Source of the DNA: Panonychus citri
Lineage: Eukaryota > Arthropoda > Arachnida > Trombidiformes > Tetranychidae
Length of the DNA stretch: 64,000 nt
Direction of reading: 5' to 3'
Assembly (NCBI RefSeq): GCF_014898815.1
Contig: NW_026515518.1
Location: 124,001 to 188,000 of the forward strand
Part shown: positions 39,101-51,470 of the stretch, piece by piece
Numbering within the stretch: the stretch's first letter is position 1
Layout: each line of letters starts with the position of its first letter
Program-made: the position numbers and the translations under genes
The notes under the pieces: generated by a model
The model's input: the letters and a program-made list of their open reading frames with translations, nothing else
What the model was told of the DNA's origin: nothing
Database searches by the model: none

Positions 39101-41620
39101 GACGTAAACGAGCCTCTTATGGTAATGATGATGAACTTGATGGTTACATGAAGGTTTTAACAGCTTATACAATGAATGTGAGTCGAAAAGAGGTTAATAA
39201 GAGTTAATTGTCATGATGATTTGTTAATTTTCTTTCACAGTCACGTCCTAATCAAAGGAATAAACGAGATATTAATGAGAGATTTTCTAAATTGAGAAAA
39301 GCCGAAGCCGATCTTGATCTAGTCTCAGACTCTCTTGTTGCTACTTCATCACCAGGTAAGTGATTAACTTGAGAATTAAAAAAAGAAATTGTCTATTCGT
39401 TTAGAATTATTTTCTCATCTCGATTTTAATTGTTTACAGATACAGAAAATCAGGATAAATTGGCTCGTCTTCAAGGGTTAATAAGCCAAATCGCTTTGTC
39501 CCAACAGTCCCTTGACTTTACCAAAGACTCTGATTATCGGCATCCAGGTAAGTTTTTAACTTGTTGACTTAGATTTTGAATGATTAATTTGGTTTTTCTT
39601 AATTGTATTAATACATTAATTGTAGATTTTGATCTATTGATCTCTGCTCTTCAAATTGAATCTAAATTGAAACTCGCTGAAACCGATGGATCCTCGTTAT
39701 CCACCATGATCCGGTTAACCGTAAATCGACAAAAACTTGAAACAAATTGTGGTTCTATTGGAAGTGAATTAAATTTAACCAAATGCCACGACTTATTGGT
39801 AATCTCGACGATTGCTGGTTCACCGGCTGCAATTCAAATCGTCACCGAATCATTTTTATACGATCCCGCTGGTACTTCAGCCATTCTAAGCCGAGTTGAT
39901 CATCCATCTGACGAGCTAATACAAAGTCTAATCAAACAATTTCTCAAGACAACAACCACGCCAGCAACTGAATCAGCTAAAGGATCAATGTTAATGACAA
40001 TCAGCAGTTTAACTTACAAGTCGGAAAATGTTGGATTGAAAAAATCTGTCGCTAAATTGTTGATGAAAGAGCTCGATGGGACTACTTCGATTAAATGTGA
40101 TTCCTTGTACACTTTGGACATTCTCGAAGCAATTGGAAACCTTGGTGGTGAATCTTTTGTCCAGCGTTTGATTGACCTTTCAATTGGACAATGTTCATCA
40201 TCCGAATCAGCGACAATCGGAATTATTCATGGTCTTCGAAAGATGACCAATCAACCTCAAGTTATTGAATTTCTAACAACATTAGTTAAAAATTCATCTG
40301 TCGATTGTTCAATTCGTAAGGAGATAATTTCAACTCTTTTTTCATCGAAACTCATCACAACCAATGGATCTCAACAAAAGCAGCAATTTAAATTTTCCAA
40401 TCCTTCAGTAACAATTCCAGAAATTGGCGATTTGAATGAATCAATTTTAAGCTCTAATAATTCAGCTGACGATTGTGTCAAAGAGGCGTTGAGCAGAATA
40501 TTAAAAATTGAAGAAACCCAGCCGATCCTGAGACAACGAAGATCAGCTGATAAGGGTTTCTGGGACGATTCTACTTGCACTGACTATTCACCGACTTCAT
40601 CTTCGACTCAATCACCAGATTTCCCAATGGTCTCTGATGGTAATAAAAAGGCAAAGAAATCAAGGTCAGAATCATCGTCATCTCATAATTATGTTCAACG
40701 GCGAAAGTGTTCAGCTACTAAAGCTTTTGGGCCTAAACAAGTTCAAGCGATTCTAAGAGCTGGTAATTAGCTAATTCTATCTTCTTTCTTATTATTTGAA
40801 ATTTCTATTAATAATATTTTCTCCCTTAGATATTATCAATGATATTCTAGATGGGAGAGAGAACCCTGATTATAAATTAACGGCCAATTTTGGTTTATCC
40901 TCTCATGTGCTTGGTAAAAATGTCGACGTTGGTGGAATGTACTTGTATGCAAAGCGGAACATGAGTCGAGCTTATGTTAGTCTATTTGGTCAAACGCTCT
41001 TGGACTCACAACGTGAGTCTTGTGACCCAAGGCCACTTGAACCTTATCGTTATACCGCTTATGTGCCATTGTATGATTTCAATGTTTGGGTGGTTCGACT
41101 TGGCCTTGGATTACGATTTAACGGTGAATTGGCTTTTGACCATTTTAAGTCAAATTGTGACTTGCGAAGTGATGATAAAAAGCGATCTGAAAAATCATCA
41201 ACGGAGACTGAAGATGAGCTTCTAATTAAACCTGGTGCACAATTAAGAGTCGCTGGAGAGACCTCAGGAACGATTTTACTGTTGCGAGGAGGAATCGATA
41301 TCGGTGGTGACTTTAATTACCAATCAGATCTACAATTTAGACCTAAACCTGGGTTTTGTTTAACGGCTCGAAACGCTCACCAACCAATGAATGTCTCAGT
41401 TCAACCCTGGTTCCAGGTAAATTTAAAATCTAATCCTTTAATCCATTGAATTATTTATTATTGATTATTTTCTATTCTTTCCCTAATTTGATAGTTTTGG
41501 GACACTAGTTGCCAAGAATGGAGCAATCGACACACTTATCGACCTGAAACATTGAACTGGCAGGTTACCGAAAGTCGTAGTAGTCCTTGGTTCGAAAACG
41601 AATGCATCGTCAAGAAATGA
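36115..41620 (+). CDS. Vitellogenin-N-domain secreted lipid-transfer protein, with an apparent frameshift
   Basis: Ten exons: 36115-36222, 37322-37500, 38078-38848, 38940-38982, 39090-39177, 39241-39355, 39440-39547, 39626-40762, 40830-41416 and 41495-41620, about 1086 residues if one frame change is allowed. The N-terminus is a signal peptide. The next exons (FKYSSETNLWGP, LVDIDC, KYMVQISNV; later PFEFIQLPEGQIPEIRLS) fit the vitellogenin N-terminal lipid-transfer domain shared by vitellogenins, apolipophorins and MTP. A helical-repeat-like region follows at 39626-40762. Basic cleavage-like sites are RRRRKR (39093-39110) and RQRRSA. No von Willebrand D domain is seen, and it is shorter than vitellogenin. 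Exon three changes frame by one base near 38655 (stop TAA at 38667). All splice junctions otherwise agree. It may be MTP-like or a novel LLTP; I cannot decide. Confidence 0.75.
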
Positions 41621-41901
41621 GATCAATCGCTCAATCAAATTTATATTTTCCTCAAATTGTATAATTTAATTTTTGACCTTTAAATGTATTGTTTATATGA
41701 ACTAAAATACAATTTAAGACTTTGATGGCCAATATGGGCTAAGCCGATTCTCTTTTCATGTAAATCAAACTGTGTAACATGAACCCATAAACGATAAAAG
41801 TCCAAAGGCTTTTTCCTCATTACGAAGTTGAATTGTCGTAAAAATTTTATGGATCTCCTCATTATAAGTCAAATTTGTATTCCAATGAGTTTAACTTCAT
41901 T
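41621..41901. other. 3' flank of the lipid-transfer gene
   Basis: AT-rich trailer before the second R2 copy. No feature beyond the likely 3' UTR. Confidence 0.4.
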
Positions 41902-43320
41902 ATCATGCCAATAATACTATTAGGATATTATTATAGATTTACATGAATTAAATTAGATAGATAATGATTAAATCATCATCATCATCATGTTGTTGATTCC
42001 ATTTTTATGTATCATCTTTTATGATATTGATACTTTAAAATGTAATTAATTGATTGTTCCGTTGTAGACCAATGAACTCTTAACCATGTTGATGTACTTT
42101 CATGATATCATTTGAGTTATTTAAATGAATTTGTGAGACAATTAACTGTGGGAAATTGAACCAATTTAGTCAATATCTGGTGGGTTGATTTGGTTCGTTA
42201 AAGATGATACATCTATCCACTTTCACTGATTAACTTTTCTCATCATTTCATAAGGAACCAATTCAATTAAGCCATTTGATTTATTCTGTATTTAATTGTT
42301 CAACCTGTTGATAAAAAATATAAGAGTTTTAATTAGTTAATCAACTTTTTGCACATTACTTGATTTGTTTTATTTTTTTCTGGTAATGATTTGAATTTTG
42401 TTCAATTTCATTAACCAGGATTATGATCATCAAGTCCATAGGATTAAAGTTCAGGTTTTTGATCGGTTGAAATTCATACCATGAACAATTTGATCTTAAT
42501 GTAAAACTTAAACTGTTTTCATTAAGCTTTTAATTGACTGATTGATATTGATATAGTCTCCATATTAAGTTAATTGGTGATAGTTGAAGAGTCCACTAAT
42601 TACTAAGTTTAGTAAAGTGATCAACCCGTCGTGAGTAATCAAATCCATTGGGTGTGGGCACAGGCTAGACGGAATTTAAGATCATTAGCCTGAAAGAGAG
42701 AAAGAAAGAGAATTAACAAAAAGGTACAAAACTAAAGGATCTAAATAATTAGTAACAATTTAAAGTGAAACACTAATTGTTGGTAATGACGATGAACTTA
42801 CCCTTTAAAATTGTGATGAACAAAGGAAAAGAAAATAATTGTTGTCATATCAGATTAAATACCATACCCACAAGACTCATGGCGATTCCAAATCCTAGTA
42901 TAATCAACAAAGAGATGTAAATATTAACCATAATTGTTACAATAAGAAAACATAATTATCTCAACAAGTGTGACAATCAATCAATCAATACAATTAACTA
43001 TTACATATTGATAATAAAAACACAAAGAGAAAATAACAAATCACTAAAAATCATCTTACCTTATTGATATTCAATTTCTAGTTGTAACCGTCAGATGCCC
43101 ATGAGTAAAACCTGAGAATAATCATAATTTAATAGAAATCAAAAGAATAACAATTAAAGAATTAAAAAAAAGAACAAATCAAAACAATTAAATTAATTTC
43201 GTTTTAAAAATAAATAAAAGAGTTTGAATTGTGAGATTTTAGAAAAAAGTAAAAACGTAAGTGTCACCATCTCGCGAAAAAAGGAGAAACTTAAATTCTA
43301 TTTTTCTATTGATAGAGGCG
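41902..43320. repeat. Direct duplication R2, right copy
   Basis: 1419-bp partner of 31895-33230. It carries 85 extra bases (42564-42648) bounded by TCCAT repeats, which suggests that the left copy lost this block through the short direct repeat. The minus-strand splice-like signals are kept, but the CTCF-like word is changed to CACCATCTCGCG (43265-43276). It ends about 350 bases before the start codon of the CIN85-like gene. Confidence 0.92.
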
Positions 43321-43666
43321 TCGACTTGATGGATAAAGATGTTAAATATTCTGTTGTTTATCTTTGTCTCTCTCCCTATTTAATTCCCTTTAATTGTGAT
43401 TAATTTAGAAGATAATTAATTCTTCTATTACACAACAATCTAGACCAATATTCTTAAATCGAATAGAACAAATAAGTAACCAATTTCCAGCGGAGAACCA
43501 ACTTTAACATTCCAATCATCTTTCTTTTTTTCCTTTTTCTCTTTCTCTCTTTTTCTCTCTCCAGGTAGAACCAAGTAAAAGCCTCTTTTTTTCATCTCTA
43601 CCTTTCAACTACCTGCTCATTTTTTATTATTCTTGGTTGTCTCTTTTTCTCATTCACATAACCATT

Positions 43667-44808
43667 ATGTCGGACAATGTCCAAGGATCAGATAATGGTA
43701 AGTCTATTATTCATATTCTATTTGTGCTTCTTCTAGAAAATTTTGTCCAAATCTCACATTAGAAGTTGGAAAACTCATCTTTTCTCTTTATTCTCTTTCC
43801 ATTTAAAGAGTTTTGTTGTTTTTTTTCTTCTTGATGTGTGTCCCAAGTTTGCTCATCCCAGTTGAATTCATCCTCAGGATATATATATAAGAAGGAAAGA
43901 AAAAAAAATGAAAATCTGTTTCCGTTTGATTAAAATTAATCAGCATTAATGTTACATCATCAAAATGTTGACTTGATATTTTTAATACTTGTGAATATTT
44001 TTTATTGTGTAAATATGAACAACACAGAAAATACCGATAATATTTATCATATCTGATTTAGCTGAATGATAGTTAAGCCTAAAGTTAACCTCTGAAATGC
44101 TGATGAAATCATTATTCCAACAATGTAAATTGTGGTAAACGAGACAAAGTTATTTACTGATATCGGTTTTTAAACAACAAAGATGATTACATTTGAATAC
44201 TTGTTAATCATTCTCAGTCGTTAATCTTATCTCAGGTAACCACATACTCACAGTAATCACTAATGCTTACCTATCTAATGGGTTAGTGTCAGTTGTGAAA
44301 GGAAATGATGATGATGATGATGATGAACAAAAGTAAATGAGAGAGGGAGAGAGCCAGAAAAGGATGAACACTGATGCTGTTAATGTAATATAAAAAAAAG
44401 GTTTACAAACTTTAGTTGTTCTGTTGATTGTATTGACCAATCAGGTAGATACATTGTTAATGTTGCCATGAAATGAACCATTTGATTCCCTTGTTTATTG
44501 ATGTGTAGATTAAGTCTACTCACCATTACATTTATTTCATATATATCACTACATTTGTTTACTATTGTTTGATTCTCACACAACTCATACAACTCTCTCA
44601 ATAATTATTATGCTTACCTAATAATAATTTATATCAAATTGTTCTAATTTACTTTTGTGCCTCAATAATCATCATCATTCTCAGTTCTCATTCTACTCTC
44701 ATTTTCAAGTTTTCATTCTCATTCTCATTTCATAATTTTCTCATCTCTGTGTTTGGTTATTCTCTCTTTTCCCTTGTCTACTTTTCTCTCCTCTCTCATC
44801 TTTTATCT

Positions 44809-44848
<40 letters not shown>

Positions 44849-47800
44849 CTTTCTATCCTTTTACATCGTCCTTGCCTTCTCTCTCTCCTCTCTCCAATTC
44901 CAATAATACACACACATTCACAATCTCCAAATAAGGTTAAACACTAAAGCCACTTGAATAGTTGTTCCAATCAAATAGAATCACTTTTATTTATTATCTA
45001 CTTAAATTTATCAAGTTTAGTTATGTTTTTAATTCTTCTGATTCACACTTAACTCTCGATTCTATCTAATCAATTTTTAATAGTACTATTGCTAAATGTT
45101 GATTAAATACCCATGGAATCCACTGTGACAATAAGCCTCATCATCTCTCATCTCTCATCTTTCATTATCATCACCATCAACTCTATCTTGTTAACCATTT
45201 CATCTATTACACACCTCAATTACCAATCAATCTAATTAATTAACTGTTTTATTATTTTTCTGTTAATCTTTGTGCTCGTTTTAATTATAATCAAACCCTT
45301 TAACTGCCTAAAAAAGTCACTTTATATATAATTGTTTACATGTGATCTCTATCATCTCATTTATTACTAGTTATGGATCCATTTTATTATAAACAAAGTT
45401 AGTTTGTTCATCTAATTGTTGATTATTTCCTCGTCATCACCTTCTATTGTTACAATTTACCGTTACTCACATAGTTAATTAGTTTCTCGTTTTTCACTCA
45501 ATTTAACACTTTGTTAACTTTTAGTGTGTCTCTTTAAATGTTTCAAGTTTCTCTTTAACAATTAATATTCAAAGTTTGTAATTGAGTGGAAGATTAAGTA
45601 ACAAAGAGAAAATACAAAAAATATTCTAAAAAAAGTTCAAATAACAGAATTGTGTTGATTAAACAAGATGAGAAAATCTAAATCGAAAAGTGAGTTTTCC
45701 TATTAAACTAAATGGGAAAAAAAGACTTGAACACGATTTAATCATTAATTCCAACACGTTGTTAATTCCTTTAAATTGTTACAATTACTGTTATTGTTAT
45801 ATTTTTGTCTAAATGTTTTCGGTTCCTCTTTTTTTCTGAAATTCCTGCTGATTTGATTACTTCTTCATGGATCTGAACTTTATTAATGTTTTTCTATTAC
45901 TTTGTTTCAATGTTATTCTTATTCTAATTGTATTTCTTTTATTTTCTTATTCCTTTTCCAAATCAACTGCAACAATTACAGGTACAAATTTGAAAGGTTC
46001 ACTTCGACCAGTTGATAAATCTAAGCCTCCGCCTAAGAAACCACCACCACAAGCACCTTCAACACAAGATGCCGGAGGAGATATTAGTGCACCAAGGTTA
46101 CCACCTAAACCTAAACGGGAGCAAGCAAGAGCTATTTATGATTATAAAGCTCAGAATGATGATGAACTGACAATTAGAAAGGGAGACATTATCATTATTT
46201 TAAGTAAAGGTGTGGAAGACGAAGGCTGGTGGAAAGGGGAGCTTAATGGTAAAATCGGTGTTTTTCCGGACAATTATATTGAGGTTATTAAAACAGCACC
46301 AATGGATGAAGTTATTTTACCACTGAGGACAAAAAAACCTGAAAGATTAAACGAGAAGCCACCACCTCCCTCTTGTATTGGATCACCAGGAGGCGGAATT
46401 GGTTCAACCAATCCAACCGGTTCTCAAACTAAATTAAACATCAGCGAGGTTGTGAGGAACAATAATAATCTTAAAAGTACCCAACAAACGCCATCAACAA
46501 CAACAATCACCACCGCCATCACAAACAGCACAACAAATACTAATAGTACTTGTGGTAGTACCAATAACAGTAATAGCTCAACACTGACAAGCGCCATAAA
46601 CCCATTGACATCTTCTCTCACCAACTCAATGGAGGAAGAAAATTTGAGTTTCATCTCACCCGTTGTTCCAAGTAAAAAGCCCAAGTTTCGAGCTCCTCCT
46701 GGTTCAATATCGATACTTCCTGTAACCAGTTTGATTAAATCAAGTGTACTTGGTGGATCCAAACCTGATGTTGTAACTTCTAATGATACAGCAACAAATA
46801 AATTAGATTCTAGTGGTAATTGTAGCAAAGAAAGTAAATCAATGCCTGATGAAAGGATTAGCTCAATAATCAACGAGAATGAAATAATTCTTGGATCATT
46901 AGACAGTACCAGAAGATTAAATCATCCAACCGCTAACCGGGTAAAAGGACCTAATCGTAGGCCACCTTCAATGATTGTTTTAACTAAAGAAGATGATAAC
47001 GATAATGATTTGGATCTTTTTGATGAACCAAAATCAGAGAGCAAGATTCACTCTTCGGCAACATTATCCTCCTTAAGTAGCACACCAGCCAGTAATCCAA
47101 CAACAACTTCACCCACAACAACAGCAACTACAACAGGGTCAACTAATGATTTGACAGAGAAAGAGAAGGTTCCAGCAATTCCACCCTGGATGAAGGAGTT
47201 GAAAAGGAGTCAAGCTGAAAGGCGAATCAAAAACAGTGATAACACCACTTCTGTCCTCGGCGGAGAGGAAACCCTCGGGGGTGCCAATCAAGTGACACCT
47301 TTATCTCCTACTAAATCCAATCCATCTCGATCAATTTCACTTCCAGTTGAAATTACTGAAACAAACTCATCTCCAGTGTCTACAACCACAACGATAACAA
47401 CACCTTCATCACCATCAACTATAAACTCACTACTTTCTGGTAAACCTTTGAAAGCAGCAAAACCAAGTGCTACAAGTATAGTAACCACCACAATCTCTGC
47501 CGTTACAGCAACTACAACAACAATACCAACAACAATATCATCAGCAATAGTTTCCTCTTCCTCTTCAGGATCAATTTTATCTTCCACTCCACCCAAAAGC
47601 CTGAGTATCTCTAATATTAGTAATAAATCTGGTGATTTTAGTTTATCTCCATTGAACAAGGGCGTCTCTGATTTTTCCGATATTCAAGTAGAATTGAATA
47701 ATTTGAAAAAATCCATGGTACCTCGAAGAGACTACGAGGATCTAGTTAAAAAGGTAATTAATTTCTCATATTTAATATCTTCCAGAAAGTTTGCCTTTTC

Positions 47801-48522
47801 CCTCAAACTAATAATTAAACCTTTTCCCAAATATATCATGATCCCTAATTATTAATAATACTTGAATGACGTTAATGATGATGGTGTTTTTTCAGCTCAA
47901 TAGCAACACTTAAGCTCCTTTTGTCTTGTCAAAAAAGAGGAGCAACAACTTTTCAAAAATTAACAAGATCCATCAGGGGATAAAGTAGATTGAGAGAGAG
48001 AGAGAGAGTTTCAGATAATATAAAGTAAACCTTGTTGACAGCTCATTACAATGGCTTCAGTTAGCATCTTAAATCGGTGTTTCATCCAATAGTCAATCGA
48101 AGATGATGATCTTGATGATTTTTCATCTTCTCTAGTAAGAAAGTGGAAAAGGTTTCATACTCTTTGATTGAGTAGAAAAACTTTCAAAGAAATTTCCTTG
48201 ACTTTTTGAGATTTTTTTCTTCTTCTGATTAGAGAAGATGATCAAAATTTACTCTTGTATTTTCTTCTTCCCCACTCACTTACCTTTACCTTTGCTCACA
48301 CTTATTATTGTATTAATACTATTTACTAATCTTTTCTTTTACTTTTTTCATCTTCCTTTTTTTTATTAGGTAAATGAACTGACAGACATGGTTGAGACGG
48401 TAAAGGAGTCCTACGGATCTGTAGTTAGAGACTTAATCAATCAAGTCGCTGAAGCGCGGAAAAATATGGCCACATTGGAAATTGAGGTTGATAGGCTGAG
48501 GAAATTATCCACGACTGTATAA
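43667..48522 (+). CDS. CIN85/CD2AP-family adaptor with a single SH3 domain
   Basis: Three exons: 43667-43697 (MSDNVQGSDN), 45982-47753 and 48370-48522. Phases agree at both junctions, giving about 651 residues. A Pro-rich stretch (about 25-55) precedes one SH3 domain at about 58-117 (ARAIYDYKAQNDDELTI, GWWKGELNGKIGVFPDNYI). A motif LNHPTANRVKGPNRRPP at about 323-339 matches the capping-protein-interaction motif of CIN85 and CD2AP. A Ser/Thr-rich linker follows, and then a C-terminal coiled coil (LEIEVDRLRKL) as in the family. These adaptors link receptor ubiquitination and endocytosis to actin capping. Typical members have three SH3 domains; only one is visible here. The 2.3-kb first intron contains a (CT)n tract at 44812-44844. 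Confidence 0.92.
44812..44844. repeat. (CT)n microsatellite in CIN85-like intron 1
   Basis: CT/TC run of about 33 bases inside a longer pyrimidine-rich stretch (44690-44900). Confidence 0.9.
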
Positions 48523-50621
48523 AGAAATAAGCAGATAGATGAAGAAAACGAAGAAGATGAATCAGGGTGTGTGTGTATATATTCGCCACGAGGAGGAACA
48601 AATGACGGTGGGAATGAGTGGAAATTATCAAGATTTTTCAGAGAAAAAAAGCAAAAATTGAGAGGAAAATGTCACTATTCGCTCGGATTCACACATAATA
48701 TTCAAACAATATACACACACAATCACAATCTTCTCTATTAACTTGATTTAATTGGCCACTTTTTTTGTTTGTTTGGATGGTAAATCAACTAATCACTGCT
48801 GAACAAGAACAATTACTAAATCATCTGCATCTCTAACACTCGACAAAGAGAAATGGAAAAGTTTTTCTTTGAGCAAAACCGGAAGCTCTTCCTTGACACA
48901 TACCATATAAACACACACACACACATACACTTCATTGGTCACTTGATTAACTTACACAATTTGATATCAACAATTAACTCTTCATGTTAAGTACAGTATT
49001 AATTTGATCATCAACCATCAACAATCAAGATTTAGACTTAATTCCTTATTCTTTTTCTTTCTTTTCTTTTTAAATTCTGGTCAAACATCTTGAGCGTTTT
49101 TTTTCCAATATTATTATTATTTCCTCGAAACTATATAATAATTATCTCACCAATTGATGTTGATGAAACAATTAACCATTTTACTTATCAGATATTCCAA
49201 TTAATTCTGAATAGAGTTGCTGTTGATTTCAAACGAAATGAAAGTTAATCAATGATTATCAATGTCATTTTAATGATATATTAACTATTATATTTTTGTT
49301 TTTGTTTCTTTGTCTTCTCTGTCTTTCTCTCTCTTTTTTTGTTTCTTCTTCTTGTCTTCTTCTTCTTCTTCATCTTTGCTCTCTGTGTCTCTCCAATCAT
49401 CCGATGAAATAACAACAAATAAGTTTATCTGTGATCTTCAAAAAAAAGGAAAAAAAAAATAACTGTCGTTAAAAATTGACAAGAGAATCTATAAAATCTC
49501 CGAAGAGAAGAAAAAAGAACAAACAAATCAAGACATGAATGGAATGAGAAAAACAAAAGAATATATTTATATTTACATTCTATTGATGAGAGAGAAGAAG
49601 TAAAAGAGAGAGAGAAAAAGAAAACTTCGAACCATCAACGAATTGTTCGCCTTGGAATATATATTATTATATCTACAACTATTAGTAAAGAAAAATAATT
49701 TTATCAATTTTACCAAAATTTGTTGATGTTTTCATTTTCTTCACATGTAATAGTAAATAACGAACGATAAATCAAATTGATTATGTGTTCAATCAACAAA
49801 ATTGATGGAAAATATTGAATAATAGATTTGATGTTCCCATCAATTGAAATTAGATTGACTTGATGAAATTAACCTTTTTCATACATTTGATGCCGGAAGA
49901 AAAGGAGATCATCATTATCATCATGATGTTCATCAGAAAACCAACCAATCCTCTTTCTTGTATTGTCCTTTTCTCTTTCTTTATTCACCTGTTTTCATCT
50001 TCATTATCTTCTTTTGGTGTTGCTATTTGACAATCCGGTTAAACACGTTTCGTACGATCAGATGATTTGATTCAACTTGATTAATCTCCTAGTTGAAAGT
50101 TTCCTTCCTCTTGATTGTCAAAATGATCCACTCAATTTATATAACTGGTCTTCTTGATTAGCCATCGTTTTAATGATTACATTTAACTTTTTTTTTCTGT
50201 TGGCAACTTGATGAACAATGATGGTGATGTTGATTGTATCCGAACAATTGATTAACTTGTTATTTATGTTTGCAAGTTGATGAAACGATTATTTTTATAG
50301 TCTCTTTTTGATCCAATAACTTGTGTTATTTTTATTTAGTGTCTTCTTATTAAGGACTTGATCCATTTCTTTGTTTAGATTTCATGTTGGTCATTATTAA
50401 CTGGACCTTCGGTTTAGAAGTTGATTCTTTGCATAATCTCATTTGGGATTTTATTTGTCAACAATTACTCTCATTTTTCTCCACAATCTTCATTAATAAT
50501 TATTCATATTCTTTTGTTTTTGATTTTTTTTATCCTTTTCTATTGCTCGTTGACAATAGAATCATTCTCTTAGCCTCATTTGCAATTTTCTCATCGTTCG
50601 TTTGGCTTGTTAGTTGTTTGA
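48523..50621. other. 3' region of the CIN85-like gene and intergenic DNA
   Basis: No gene supported in most of this stretch; it is AT-rich with short CA repeats (48913-48930) and pyrimidine runs (49310-49395). The hydrophobic open frame starting at 50384 is listed separately. Confidence 0.4.
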
Positions 50622-50662
50622 TTAAATCAATTTTAAGACAGGAATTCGAGAACCTTGATTAA
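50384..50662 (+). CDS. Possible small hydrophobic protein (92 residues), doubtful
   Basis: An ATG-started frame preceded by an acceptor-like TTTGTTTAG. The product is strongly hydrophobic, with two or three possible membrane spans, ending in a short charged tail (RQEFENLD). It overlaps the 3' end of the KEN-box gene on the other strand by 41 bases. AT-rich DNA often yields hydrophobic frames by chance and I recognise no family, so I give it low confidence. Confidence 0.2.
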   Translation: MLVIINWTFGLEVDSLHNLIWDFICQQLLSFFSTIFINNYSYSFVFDFFYPFLLLVDNRIILLASFAIFSSFVWLVSCLIKSILRQEFENLD

Positions 50663-51470
50663 CTGGTGGATTCGCTTTATATTGAGAAACTGTGGGAGAT
50701 TTTTTCATGGTCGAATTTGTAGCCTTTGAATTACTTCGGCAGGGAAATCTTGTTGAAACTGGCCTGAATTTCGGGGAACGGAGTAAAGGTGAGACAAGTT
50801 TCAATTTTTCCAATTTTGTTTGATGTTGACCAGCGATTGGATTTATGGGTATTGTTTCCTTGCTTATTTTCGGTGTTTGTTGTAGTAGTTGGCGTTTCGC
50901 TTTGTTCTTGATTGATAGAGCAAGAGGTGTTTCTAATGCTAAATTTCTGAATCGGGAAACCATTGCAGTAACTGGAGTATAAAGTGGACTTTGATTTGTT
51001 CGTTCTGATATTTGCTTAAGAACCAAAGTTTTATCCATATCTGTTGGAGTTTCAGGTCTAGGTTTTACTATGTGATTCTCTTTTGATTCGACTGATTCAT
51101 TTCCCGGTGAAAAATTGAAATCAATTAAATCAACCGATTCAGTTTTCTGTAAAACAACCGCCGGAGAAAAAACAATCAATGGATTACTGTTAATTGATGG
51201 AGTCTTGGTTAATTGGTGCGATTGATTAGACGAGAATACACTAAATGTCTGTTCAGCAGGCATCAAAAATTCATGAGCTGATTTTACAGGTGAATCCATT
51301 GGTTTTAATTGTGGTGATGGTAATTGATTTGATGTTGAAATGACCTCTGGACATGTTGGAATAGGATCTTCAGCAACAAAGGGCAAAGTGATATCAAGAC
51401 AATAAAAATCTTCAAAAATAGTTACATCAATAGAATCCGAAGATGATTCAATTGAACTGTTATTTTCCAT
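50622..51470 (-). CDS. KEN-box and SxIP-motif protein, probably mitotic/microtubule-associated
   Basis: Single-exon frame of 282 residues, starting at the ATG at 51470-51468. It is largely disordered by composition (Ser/Pro/Asn). It contains SKENHI, a KEN degron as used by the APC/C, and several SP/TP sites (PETPTD, LYTPVT, QQTPKIS, SPLLRSPKF), the pattern of a Cdk substrate. Near the C-terminus lies GSRIPVLK, an SxIP motif with basic context as found in EB1-binding plus-end trackers. No folded domain is visible and no family name can be given; a GTSE1-, sororin- or securin-like role was considered but not supported. The GNA1 homologue lies 333 bases upstream on the same strand. Confidence 0.75.
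   Translation of the reverse strand: MENNSSIESSSDSIDVTIFEDFYCLDITLPFVAEDPIPTCPEVISTSNQLPSPQLKPMDSPVKSAHEFLMPAEQTFSVFSSNQSHQLTKTPSINSNPLIVFSPAVVLQKTESVDLIDFNFSPGNESVESKENHIVKPRPETPTDMDKTLVLKQISERTNQSPLYTPVTAMVSRFRNLALETPLALSIKNKAKRQLLQQTPKISKETIPINPIAGQHQTKLEKLKLVSPLLRSPKFRPVSTRFPCRSNSKATNSTMKKSPTVSQYKANPPVNQGSRIPVLKLI

Noticed and set aside
46424..46873. Minus-strand frame of 149 codons under the CIN85-like gene
   Set aside because: A shadow of the coding strand: Leu/Val-rich because the sense codons are Ser/Thr/Asn-rich, with no independent support.
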